Positions 43,783-51,096 of a stretch of 64,000 nucleotides of DNA are shown here, one piece after another. The notes under the pieces were generated by a model. The model worked only from the letters and a program-made list of their open reading frames with translations. It was not told where the DNA came from and made no database searches. A program made the translations under genes and the position numbers. How positions within the stretch are numbered: position 1 is the first letter of the stretch; every line of letters starts with the position of its first letter. The stretch lies in contig NZ_VYPZ01000003.1 in assembly GCF_008710155.1 (NCBI RefSeq), positions 62,001 through 126,000 of the forward strand, written 5' to 3'. Origin of the DNA: Sphingobium limneticum (lineage in GTDB: Bacteria; Pseudomonadota; Alphaproteobacteria; Sphingomonadales; Sphingomonadaceae).

Positions 43783-44496
43783 ATGAGCGACACGGACAGC
43801 CTTTCCCATATCGAAGACGCCCTGCTGAGCGAGGGCTATGCCCGCCTGTCCGGCGCGACGATGTTCGACAGGCTGGACATTGCCGAACCGGACTGGGCGG
43901 CCTTCGCGCAAAGCTGGAACGCTCTTGGTCCGGATCTCTACATGGCCGATGGTGGACGCTACCGCCGCCGCCGCCATGCCGCCTTCGCGCTGGAACAGGG
44001 GCGCTTCACGCGCAAGCCGCATCAGCCCCATTATCAGAGCCGCGACTATAATCCGCTGAACGGCGACGTACAGCGCTGGTTCGATCCGGTCGCGGACGAC
44101 ACGATCGACAGTCCCGTTCTCCGGGCCATCTTCGCCTTCTGTGCCGACAGTTTCGACCCGGCCGCCAAGGGCAATTGGCATGTCGAAATGCACCAGTTCC
44201 GGATCGAAGCGAAGCCGGACGAACAGGGGCGCCCGACGCCCGAAGGCATGCACCGCGACGGCGTGGACCATGTGCTGGTCATGCTGGTGGAGCGCCGCAA
44301 TGTCCGCGAGGGCGTTACTCGCATCGGTGCGCCCGACGGCACGGCGCTGGGGGAATTCACACTAACGGATCCGGCCGACACGATGCTGATCGACGATCAC
44401 CGCATCCTGCACGGCGTCACGGAAATTCATCCCGTCGATCCAGACGCGCCAGCCTGGCGCGACGCGCTGGTGGTGACATTTGTGGCCACCGCCTAA
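43783..44496 (+). CDS. 2OG-Fe(II) dioxygenase family protein (PF10014-like)
   Basis: 237 residues from the second of two adjacent ATGs (43783), with GAGG 6 nt upstream. The iron facial triad is likely His157-x-Asp159 (MHRDGVDHV) and His210 (ILHGVTEI), with a C-terminal DALVVTFVA strand. It resembles the 2OG-Fe dioxygenase family that holds free L-isoleucine/leucine hydroxylases such as IDO and the biofilm-linked BsmA. A free amino acid substrate is therefore plausible but not proven. Alone, with REP-like elements on both sides. Confidence 0.82.
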   Translation: MSDTDSLSHIEDALLSEGYARLSGATMFDRLDIAEPDWAAFAQSWNALGPDLYMADGGRYRRRRHAAFALEQGRFTRKPHQPHYQSRDYNPLNGDVQRWFDPVADDTIDSPVLRAIFAFCADSFDPAAKGNWHVEMHQFRIEAKPDEQGRPTPEGMHRDGVDHVLVMLVERRNVREGVTRIGAPDGTALGEFTLTDPADTMLIDDHRILHGVTEIHPVDPDAPAWRDALVVTFVATA

Positions 44497-44504
44497 CCCC
44501 TCAC

Positions 44505-44580
44505 ATCCGTTCAGTTCGAGCTTGTCGAGAACCACCAGCGCAGTGCTTCCCGCTTCTCGACAAGCTCGAAGCGAACGGAT
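44505..44580. repeat. REP-like inverted pair, family C variant
   Basis: ATCCGTTCAGTTCGAGCTTG and TCGAGAA (from 44505) are mirrored by TTCTCGACAAGCTCGAAGCG and AACGGAT (to 44580). The mirrored arms span about 27 nt. It lies between the convergent dioxygenase and glutathione reductase genes and may end both transcripts. Confidence 0.85.
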
Positions 44581-44581
44581 G

Positions 44582-45928
44582 CTATTTGAGAAGCACCAAC
44601 TCTTCCGCCATGCTGGGGTGCAGCGCGACGGTGTCGTCGAAATCCTGTTTGGTCAGGCCTGCCTTCACCGCGATCGCGGCGGCCTGCAAAATCTCCGGCG
44701 CGTCCGGCCCGATCATGTGCAGCCCGACAACCTTGTTGGTCGTCGCATCCACGATCATCTTGTAAAGCGCCCGTTCCTGACGCCCGGCCAGCACATTCTT
44801 CATCGGCCGGAAATCGGATGTATAGACCTTCACCGTGCCATATTGGTTCTTAGCCTGCGCCTCGGTCAGGCCCACGCCGGCCAGCGGCGGATGGCTGAAC
44901 ACGGCCGACGGCACGCAGCTATAGTCCACCTTGCGCTTATTGTCGCCGAACACGGTATCGGCAAAGGCGTGACCTTCCCGGATCGCCACCGGCGTCAGTT
45001 GCAGCCGGTCGGTGACGTCGCCCACGGCATAGATGCTCTCGCAGCTCGTTTGGCTATAATCGTCGACCTTGATCGCGCCCTTCTCGGTCAACTCGACCCC
45101 GGCCGTCTCCAGCCCCAGCCCATCGACATGCGGCTTGCGGCCCGTAGCGAACAGCACGACATCGGCCGTCACCGGATCGCCGCCTTCGATATGAACGCAC
45201 AGCGTCCCGTCTTCCTTCTTCTCGATCCGCTCCATCTTCGCGTTGAAGCGGAAATTGATTCCCTTCGTCATGCTGATCTGGAGCAGCCGGTCGCGGATCT
45301 GCTCGTCATAGCCGCGCAGCAGGTCGCTGCCGCGATTGATCATCGTGACATGGCTGCCGAACTGGTGGAAGATGCCGGCAAATTCATTGGCGATATAGCC
45401 GCCGCCCACGATCACGATCCGCTGGGGGCATTCGTCCAGATGGAACACTTCGTTACTGGTGATGCCATGTTCGGCGCCGTCCAGATCGGGGACGATCGGC
45501 CAGGCGCCGGTCGCCACCAGGATCACCTTGGCCGTCACCTCGCGCCCGCTGGCCAGCTTGATGCCATGCGGTCCGGTGATGGTCGCGCGCTCGCGGATCA
45601 CTTCGACCTTATGGCTGCTCAGCGTATTGCCATACAGCCCCTCCAGCCGATCGACATCGGCCAGCACATTGTCGCGCAAGGTGGTCCATTCGAACCCGCA
45701 TTCGGGCACGTCCCAGCCGAACCGGCGGGCGTCCTTCAGATCCTCGGCGAAATGCGCGCCGTAGATGAGCAGCTTCTTGGGCACGCAGCCGCGAATGACG
45801 CAGGTGCCGCCAACCCGAAATTCCTCGGCCACCGCAACCTTCGCGCCATGCGCCGCCGCGACGCGGGAAGCGCGCACGCCACCCGATCCTGCACCGATGA
45901 CGAAAAGGTCGAAATCATATCCGCTCAT
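44582..45928 (-). CDS. gor: Glutathione-disulfide reductase
   Basis: 448 residues. FAD loop GAGSGGVRASRVAAAHG, redox pair Cys43/Cys48 in GGTCVIRGCVPKK, NADPH loop GGGYIANEFAGIF and the C-terminal dimer-interface helix with the His-Pro-Ser motif (VALHPSMAEELV). These mark glutathione reductase of the bacterial/plant type; the reductant is NADPH. Start ATG 45928. It is flanked by family C repeats. Confidence 0.95.
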   Translation of the reverse strand: MSGYDFDLFVIGAGSGGVRASRVAAAHGAKVAVAEEFRVGGTCVIRGCVPKKLLIYGAHFAEDLKDARRFGWDVPECGFEWTTLRDNVLADVDRLEGLYGNTLSSHKVEVIRERATITGPHGIKLASGREVTAKVILVATGAWPIVPDLDGAEHGITSNEVFHLDECPQRIVIVGGGYIANEFAGIFHQFGSHVTMINRGSDLLRGYDEQIRDRLLQISMTKGINFRFNAKMERIEKKEDGTLCVHIEGGDPVTADVVLFATGRKPHVDGLGLETAGVELTEKGAIKVDDYSQTSCESIYAVGDVTDRLQLTPVAIREGHAFADTVFGDNKRKVDYSCVPSAVFSHPPLAGVGLTEAQAKNQYGTVKVYTSDFRPMKNVLAGRQERALYKMIVDATTNKVVGLHMIGPDAPEILQAAAIAVKAGLTKQDFDDTVALHPSMAEELVLLK

Positions 45929-46015
45929 GCTTGGCCTCCGCTTATCGAGGCGGGATATGGCGGGTGTAGGCGCTAGTTACAAATGGGAATCTTCTTCCCA
46001 TTGCTTTCACTACCC

Positions 46016-46087
46016 CCGTTCGTTTCGAGCGTGTCGAGAAACGGAAGCGCTGCACTGGCGTTTCCCGACTTCGCTCGAAACGAACGG
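46016..46087. repeat. REP-like inverted pair, family C variant
   Basis: CCGTTCGTTTCGAGCGTGTC GAGAAACGG on the left is mirrored by CGTTTCCCGACTTCGC and TCGAAACGAACGG on the right. It lies between gor and pgi. Confidence 0.8.
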
Positions 46088-46096
46088 CCGTGTTGG

Positions 46097-47614
46097 TTAC
46101 TCGCCGTTCAGCGCCAACTCGATCAGCGCCATGGTCGACGGGTCGAAGCCGGTCGGTCCGTTGGCCTCGATCGACTTGGCGATTTCCTTGCCCAGTTCCA
46201 CGCCAAACTGGTCGAAGGGATTGATCCCCATCAACACGGCATTGGCGAAGGTGCGATGCTCATAGAAAGCGATCAGCGCGCCCAGCGCTTCGGGGGTCAC
46301 ATCGTCCAGCAGGATGGTGGTCGATGGCCGGTTGCCGGGATAGGCGCGCGCCGGATCGTCCGCATTCTCCTTGCCGCGCAGCAACGCCGCGCCCTGCGCG
46401 AAGCAGTTGACCAGCAGCGCGCGGTGATGCGCCGGGTCCAGCACATGGCCCGGTTCGATCGAGGCAATAAACTCGACCGGAGAAATCACCGTACCCTGAT
46501 GCAGCAGTTGGAACACCGCATGCTGCGCGTCGGTGCCCACCCCGCCCCAAGTGATCGGCGCGGTCGGTCCCACGACCGGCTGATTGTCGCGGGTCACGCT
46601 CTTGCCGTTGCTCTCCATCTCCAACTGCTGGAGATAGGAGGGCAGCAGCGCCAGCCGCTCATCATAAGCGAACAGCGCGCGGGTCTGATAGCCTTCCACC
46701 CGTGCATAATATTGATCGACGAAGGCGGCGATCAGCGGCGCATTCTGGGCCAGCGGAGACAGGCGGAAATGGCGATCCATCGCCGCCGCACCTTCCAGCA
46801 GGCTTTCGAACGCGTCCCAGCCCAGCGCCATCGCAGCCGGGAAGCCGATGGACGACCAGAGCGAATAACGCCCGCCCACGCTTTCGGCAAAGGGCAGGAT
46901 GCGTGTTTCGTCCACGCCCCATTCCATCGCCTTTTCCGGCGCGGCAGTCAGTGCGATCACCTTGCCATAGGGGTCGTCCACGCCGGCCTCGACCATCCAG
47001 TTGATCGCGCTCGCCGCGTTCAGCATCGTCTCACTGGTGGTGAAGGTTTTGGATGCGATCGCGATCAGGGTCGTGTGCGGATCGAACCCTTCCAGCGCCC
47101 GCTCCAGCGCGGTGCCATCCACATTGGACACGATCGCCACGTCATAGCGCACGCCATCGCCGTCCAGCGCATCGACGATCAGCTTGGGGCCAAGCGCGGA
47201 TCCGCCGATGCCGATATGCAGGATATGGCGGACTTCGCCCAGCGCGCCCGCCTCGATCGCGTCGACCAGGCCGCGCATCCGCTGATGCAGCATCTTGGCA
47301 TGGGCGACGCTGTCGGCATTGCCCTCGCCGCGTTCGGCGGGATGTTCGGCGGCGCGGCCTTCGCTGTTGTTGACAGCCTGCCCGGCGAACAGCGCGTCGC
47401 GCCATCCGGCAAAATCCTGCTCCTGCGCCAAGCCAAGGAAACCGGCCAGCAGATCGTCGGTCAGATGGGTCTTCGACCAGTCGAACCGGATCGGTCCCTG
47501 GCTCAGCACCAGCTTGGACAGGCGATCGGCATCGGTGGTGAAAATGGATTTGAGGTCGGCTTTGGGCAGCGCCGCGATGGCGGCCAAAGAACTCGGCTGT
47601 GCAGGGCTGGTCAT
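46097..47614 (-). CDS. pgi: Glucose-6-phosphate isomerase
   Basis: 505 residues from the ATG at 47614 (GAGGA 6 nt upstream). ILHIGIGGSALGPKLIVDAL, SKTFTTSETMLNA, GGRYSLWSSIGFPAAMALG and the C-terminal NPFDQFGVELGKEI are SIS-fold PGI signatures; a Glu and His in the substrate site follow from QLEMESNGKS and LLHQGT. It interconverts glucose-6-P and fructose-6-P, feeding the Entner-Doudoroff pathway in sphingomonads. Divergent from lepB. Confidence 0.97.
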   Translation of the reverse strand: MTSPAQPSSLAAIAALPKADLKSIFTTDADRLSKLVLSQGPIRFDWSKTHLTDDLLAGFLGLAQEQDFAGWRDALFAGQAVNNSEGRAAEHPAERGEGNADSVAHAKMLHQRMRGLVDAIEAGALGEVRHILHIGIGGSALGPKLIVDALDGDGVRYDVAIVSNVDGTALERALEGFDPHTTLIAIASKTFTTSETMLNAASAINWMVEAGVDDPYGKVIALTAAPEKAMEWGVDETRILPFAESVGGRYSLWSSIGFPAAMALGWDAFESLLEGAAAMDRHFRLSPLAQNAPLIAAFVDQYYARVEGYQTRALFAYDERLALLPSYLQQLEMESNGKSVTRDNQPVVGPTAPITWGGVGTDAQHAVFQLLHQGTVISPVEFIASIEPGHVLDPAHHRALLVNCFAQGAALLRGKENADDPARAYPGNRPSTTILLDDVTPEALGALIAFYEHRTFANAVLMGINPFDQFGVELGKEIAKSIEANGPTGFDPSTMALIELALNGE

Positions 47615-47789
47615 GCAATTTCCTCTATGACGTTGGTCGATATCGACGCTGCACCGGTCGATTCCCGCTATGCTTAGCCCAAAGCGGCGCGCTTTGCATC
47701 GGCAAGGACCGCTTGACGCGTCCTGTAACAGGCTCCACAAGCCGCCTCGGCCGCTTTATCGGCTCATGTAAGGGACCAGACGACATTCC

Positions 47790-48614
47790 ATGACTGCCAA
47801 ATCGGAAACGCGGGACTTTCTCTGGTTTCTCGCCAAGCTCGGGCTGTTCGTCTTCATCCTGCGCAGCTTCATCATTTCGCCGTTCAACATTCCGTCGGAA
47901 TCCATGCAGCCGCGCCTGCTGATCGGCGACTATCTGCTGGTGGCCAAATGGCCCTATGGCTATTCGCGCTATTCGCTGCCGTTCAGCATTCCGCTGATCC
48001 CCGGCCGCATCCTGGCGTCCACGCCGGAGCGTGGCGACGTGGTGGTGTTCAAGGCGCCACCGACGCAGAAGAACGACTATATCAAGCGCGTGATCGGCCT
48101 GCCCGGTGACATGATCGCGGTGCGCGGCGGGACCGTCTATCTGAACGGACAGGCCATCCCCAAGCAGAAGGTCGCCGACCTCGTCATCCCGGTCACGCCA
48201 AACATGGTCGATGCCGCGACGAAAGAAGGCGCGCCCTCCCCCTGCTATCGCCCCGATTTCGAGGAAGCGGCCCCCGATAGCGGCAAACAATGCCGCTATC
48301 CGCAGTTCCGCGAGACGCTGCCCGGCGGGAAAAGCTACAATGTCCTCGACCTGCTGCCCGACGGCGCGGCTGACGATCGCGACACCGTGCTGGTGCCCCA
48401 AGGCCACCTCTTCATGATGGGCGACAATCGCGATCGCAGCGCCGACAGCCGCTTCCCGGCGGTCGAAGGCGGCGGCATCGGCCTCGTCCCCGAAGAAAAT
48501 CTGGTGGGCAAGGCGGTAATTTCCGTTTTCTCGACCGACGGTAGCGCCAACTGGCTGCTGCCCTGGACCTGGTTCACCGCCGCGCGGTGGAGCCGGATCG
48601 GGGAAGGCTTTTGA
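47790..48614 (+). CDS. lepB: Signal peptidase I
   Basis: 274 residues. One membrane anchor (about 11-31), then the catalytic Ser38 in PSESMQPRLLIGDYLLV and Lys99 in DYIKRVIGLPGD, and box E GDNRDRSADSR near the C-terminus. It cleaves Sec/Tat signal peptides on the periplasmic face. The stop overlaps the rnc start, and the lepB-rnc-era order is widespread. Confidence 0.97.
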   Translation: MTAKSETRDFLWFLAKLGLFVFILRSFIISPFNIPSESMQPRLLIGDYLLVAKWPYGYSRYSLPFSIPLIPGRILASTPERGDVVVFKAPPTQKNDYIKRVIGLPGDMIAVRGGTVYLNGQAIPKQKVADLVIPVTPNMVDAATKEGAPSPCYRPDFEEAAPDSGKQCRYPQFRETLPGGKSYNVLDLLPDGAADDRDTVLVPQGHLFMMGDNRDRSADSRFPAVEGGGIGLVPEENLVGKAVISVFSTDGSANWLLPWTWFTAARWSRIGEGF

Positions 48615-49282
48615 GCAAGCCTGACACTGCATCCTGGCTGAAGGCCCTGATCGGCCGCGCACCGACCAACCCTACGCGATTCGAACAGGCGTTGACCCAT
48701 GGCAGCGCCAAGGCGGTCAATTATGAGCGGCTGGAATTTCTGGGCGACCGGATCCTGGGCTTGCTGATCGGCGAATGGCTGTTCGACCGGTTCACCGACG
48801 AACCCGAAGGCAAGCTGTCGCGCCGTTTCAACGCGCTGGTGTCGGGCGAAACCTGCGCCGAAGTCGCGCGCACCGCCGGCGTCCCCATCCATCTGGTGCT
48901 GGGCAAGCAGGCGCGCGACGATGGTGCCGCCGACAGCGACAATGTGCTGGGTGACGTGATGGAGGCGCTGATCGGCGCGCTTTATCTGGAAGGCGGGCTG
49001 GAGGAAGCGCGCGCTTTGGTTCGCCGCTTGTGGGGCGACCGGGTCGATACCCAGACCAGCGCGCCGCGCCACCCCAAATCCTATCTTCAGGAATGGGCCG
49101 CCGCCAACAAGCGCAAGCCGCCCGAATATGTGCTGACCGACCGATCCGGGCCGCACCATGCCCTGCGCTTCACCGTGACCGTCTCGATCAAGGGCGCGGG
49201 CGAAGCGGTGGCGACGGGTGGATCCAAGCAGGAAGCGGAAACGGCAGCGGCCAAGGCCCTGCTGGAAAAACTGGCGGGTTAG
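48611..49282 (+). CDS. rnc: Ribonuclease III
   Basis: 223 residues. The RNase III signature ERLEFLGDRILGLLIG begins at 39, the second acidic cluster is in DNVLGDVMEALIGALYLEGG, and a C-terminal double-stranded-RNA-binding domain ends with GGSKQEAETAAAKALLEKL. I prefer the TTG at 48611, which overlaps the lepB stop as TTGA and has GGGGAAGG before it; an ATG at 48587 would place the first eight residues within lepB. Processes rRNA precursors and structured RNAs. Confidence 0.95.
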   Translation: MSKPDTASWLKALIGRAPTNPTRFEQALTHGSAKAVNYERLEFLGDRILGLLIGEWLFDRFTDEPEGKLSRRFNALVSGETCAEVARTAGVPIHLVLGKQARDDGAADSDNVLGDVMEALIGALYLEGGLEEARALVRRLWGDRVDTQTSAPRHPKSYLQEWAAANKRKPPEYVLTDRSGPHHALRFTVTVSIKGAGEAVATGGSKQEAETAAAKALLEKLAG

Positions 49283-49323
49283 GTCCAGCTTCCTCTCAAA
49301 GCATAAAAGGCCTACAACATCAT

Positions 49324-49370
49324 CGTCATCCCGGGCTTGACCCGGGATCCCGGCTGTCGTCGGGATGACG
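49324..49370. repeat. Short REP-like palindrome, family B
   Basis: CGTCATCCCGGGCTTGACCC opens and CGTCGGGATGACG closes the element; CCCGGGCTTGACCCGGG is a hairpin. It lies in the rnc-era gap. Confidence 0.75.
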
Positions 49371-49398
49371 AGCTCGCGATAGGCGAACGGAGTTTAAT

Positions 49399-50313
49399 TT
49401 GGAAAGTTCTGAAGTGCAGTCATCCCAGCGCTGCGGCGTCATTGCCATCGTCGGCGCGCCCAATGCGGGCAAGTCCACGCTGGTGAATGCGCTTGTTGGG
49501 CAGAAGGTGGCGATCACCAGTCCCAAGGCGCAGACCACCCGCACCCGCGTGATGGGCGTCGCGATCGAGGGCGATGCCCAGTTGGTGCTGGTCGATACGC
49601 CCGGCGTCTTCGCGCCCAAGCGCCGGCTGGACCGCGCCATGGTGCAGGCCGCCTGGGGCGGCGCGCAGGGCGCGGACCTGATCGCGATGGTCATCGACGG
49701 CAAGGCGGGCCTTGGCCCCAAGCTGGAGCCGATCATCGAAGCGCTCAAGCATCGCACCGAACGCAAATGGCTGATCATCAACAAGGTGGATATCGCCACC
49801 AAGGAACGGCTGCTGGTCCACACGCAAAAGCTGAACGATCAATTGGGCTTCGACGAAATCTATTTCGTGTCCGCCGGGACCGGCGACGGCCTGCCCGAAC
49901 TCAAGACCGCCTTTGCGAACGCCATGCCGGAAGGTCCGTGGCACTTCCCCGAGGATCAGGTGTCGGACGCCACCGACCGCATGCTGGCGGCCGAAATTAC
50001 CCGCGAACAACTCTATCATCAGTTGCACGCCGAACTCCCCTATGCCGCCGCCGTCGATACCGAGCAGTATAAGGAGCGCGACGACGGTTCGGTCGAAATC
50101 CACCAGCAGATACTGGTCGGCCGCCCGACCCAGCGCGCGATCGTGCTGGGCAAGGGCGGGCAACGGCTGAAGGAAATCGGGTCGAAGGCCCGCGCCGAAC
50201 TGGCCAATCTGCTGGGCGTGAAGGTTCACCTCTACCTCCACGTCAAGGTGAAGGAAGATTGGGAGGATGATCGCGGCATCTATCGCGATATCGGATTGGA
50301 CTGGGTCGAATGA
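49399..50313 (+). CDS. era: GTPase Era
   Basis: 304 residues. G1 GAPNAGKST at 19-27, G3 DTPG, G4 NKVD and a C-terminal KH domain that contains VLGKGGQRLKEIGSKARAEL. Era binds the 3' end of 16S rRNA and checks 30S maturation. The start is a TTG at 49399 with GGAG 8 nt before it. Follows rnc across a 116-bp gap that holds a REP-like repeat; recO, often next, is absent. Confidence 0.97.
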   Translation: MESSEVQSSQRCGVIAIVGAPNAGKSTLVNALVGQKVAITSPKAQTTRTRVMGVAIEGDAQLVLVDTPGVFAPKRRLDRAMVQAAWGGAQGADLIAMVIDGKAGLGPKLEPIIEALKHRTERKWLIINKVDIATKERLLVHTQKLNDQLGFDEIYFVSAGTGDGLPELKTAFANAMPEGPWHFPEDQVSDATDRMLAAEITREQLYHQLHAELPYAAAVDTEQYKERDDGSVEIHQQILVGRPTQRAIVLGKGGQRLKEIGSKARAELANLLGVKVHLYLHVKVKEDWEDDRGIYRDIGLDWVE

Positions 50314-50320
50314 CGACAGG

Positions 50321-50355
50321 CGAGATAAGGTAAATCCATCCTTTACCTTATCTCG
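50321..50355. promoter_or_regulatory. 14-bp perfect inverted repeat between era and a GGDEF gene
   Basis: CGAGATAAGGTAAA (50321-50334) is mirrored exactly by TTTACCTTATCTCG (50342-50355) across 7 nt. It starts 8 bp after the era stop and ends 15 bp before the GGDEF start codon. No T run follows, so it may be an operator or a hairpin in the GGDEF leader as well as a weak era terminator. Confidence 0.65.
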
Positions 50356-50370
50356 TTACGGCCCCGTTGC

Positions 50371-51087
50371 ATGGGTCCGAAGCAGAAAATCGTCTTTGCC
50401 GTCGGCGTCTCCGTTTTCGGGACGATCATCATCATGGCCATCGTGTCGGCCATCCCCGGCATGTTCATCCCGTTACGCTATTTCGGCGTCGGCATTTTCT
50501 GCTCGGGCAGCATATCGACCCCGGTCTGCGTGCTGCTCGTCCGCCAGGGTGAAGAAAATCGCCGGTTGCGTCAGGAACTGGAATTGCGCGTGGCCGAGCT
50601 GGCGCGGCTGGCCGACATTGACGGGCTGACCGGCCTGCTGAGCCGCAACGCCTTCTTGAACCGGGCGGGGCAGGTCCATCGGCAACCTGACAATTGGTAT
50701 CTGCTGATCGACATCGATCATTTCAAACGCTTCAACGACGATCATGGCCATCAGACCGGCGATGCAGTGCTGCATGACGTGGCCCGTGCCATCGCCGATG
50801 CTCTGCGCCCGACCGACCTGTGCGGACGGCTGGGCGGCGAGGAATTTGCCGCCTGCCTGATCGACTGTAACGAGGATCAGGCAGAGCGACGGGCCGAGCT
50901 CGTGCGCATATCGATCCAGTCGCTGCGGGTCCGCGCGCCCACGGGCGGCACGGTCCGCGTCACCGCCAGCATCGGTCTGAGCGCGTCCGATCCGGCCCAG
51001 CCGATCGAGGCCAGCCTGCATCTGGCCGACCTCGCAATGTATGCCGCCAAGACGGGCGGTCGCAACCAGGTGCGCCGCGCCGCCTGA
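50371..51087 (+). CDS. Diguanylate cyclase with two membrane segments
   Basis: 238 residues. Two N-terminal hydrophobic segments (about 7-29 and 36-57), a short coiled linker (ENRRLRQELELRVAELARLADID) and a GGDEF domain with the active variant GGEEF at 155-159. An I-site RPTD lies at 146-149. It should make c-di-GMP; no sensory domain beyond the membrane hairpin is visible. A long perfect palindrome lies just upstream. Convergent with topA, 9 bp apart. Confidence 0.92.
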   Translation: MGPKQKIVFAVGVSVFGTIIIMAIVSAIPGMFIPLRYFGVGIFCSGSISTPVCVLLVRQGEENRRLRQELELRVAELARLADIDGLTGLLSRNAFLNRAGQVHRQPDNWYLLIDIDHFKRFNDDHGHQTGDAVLHDVARAIADALRPTDLCGRLGGEEFAACLIDCNEDQAERRAELVRISIQSLRVRAPTGGTVRVTASIGLSASDPAQPIEASLHLADLAMYAAKTGGRNQVRRAA

Positions 51088-51096
51088 GCGGATTGC

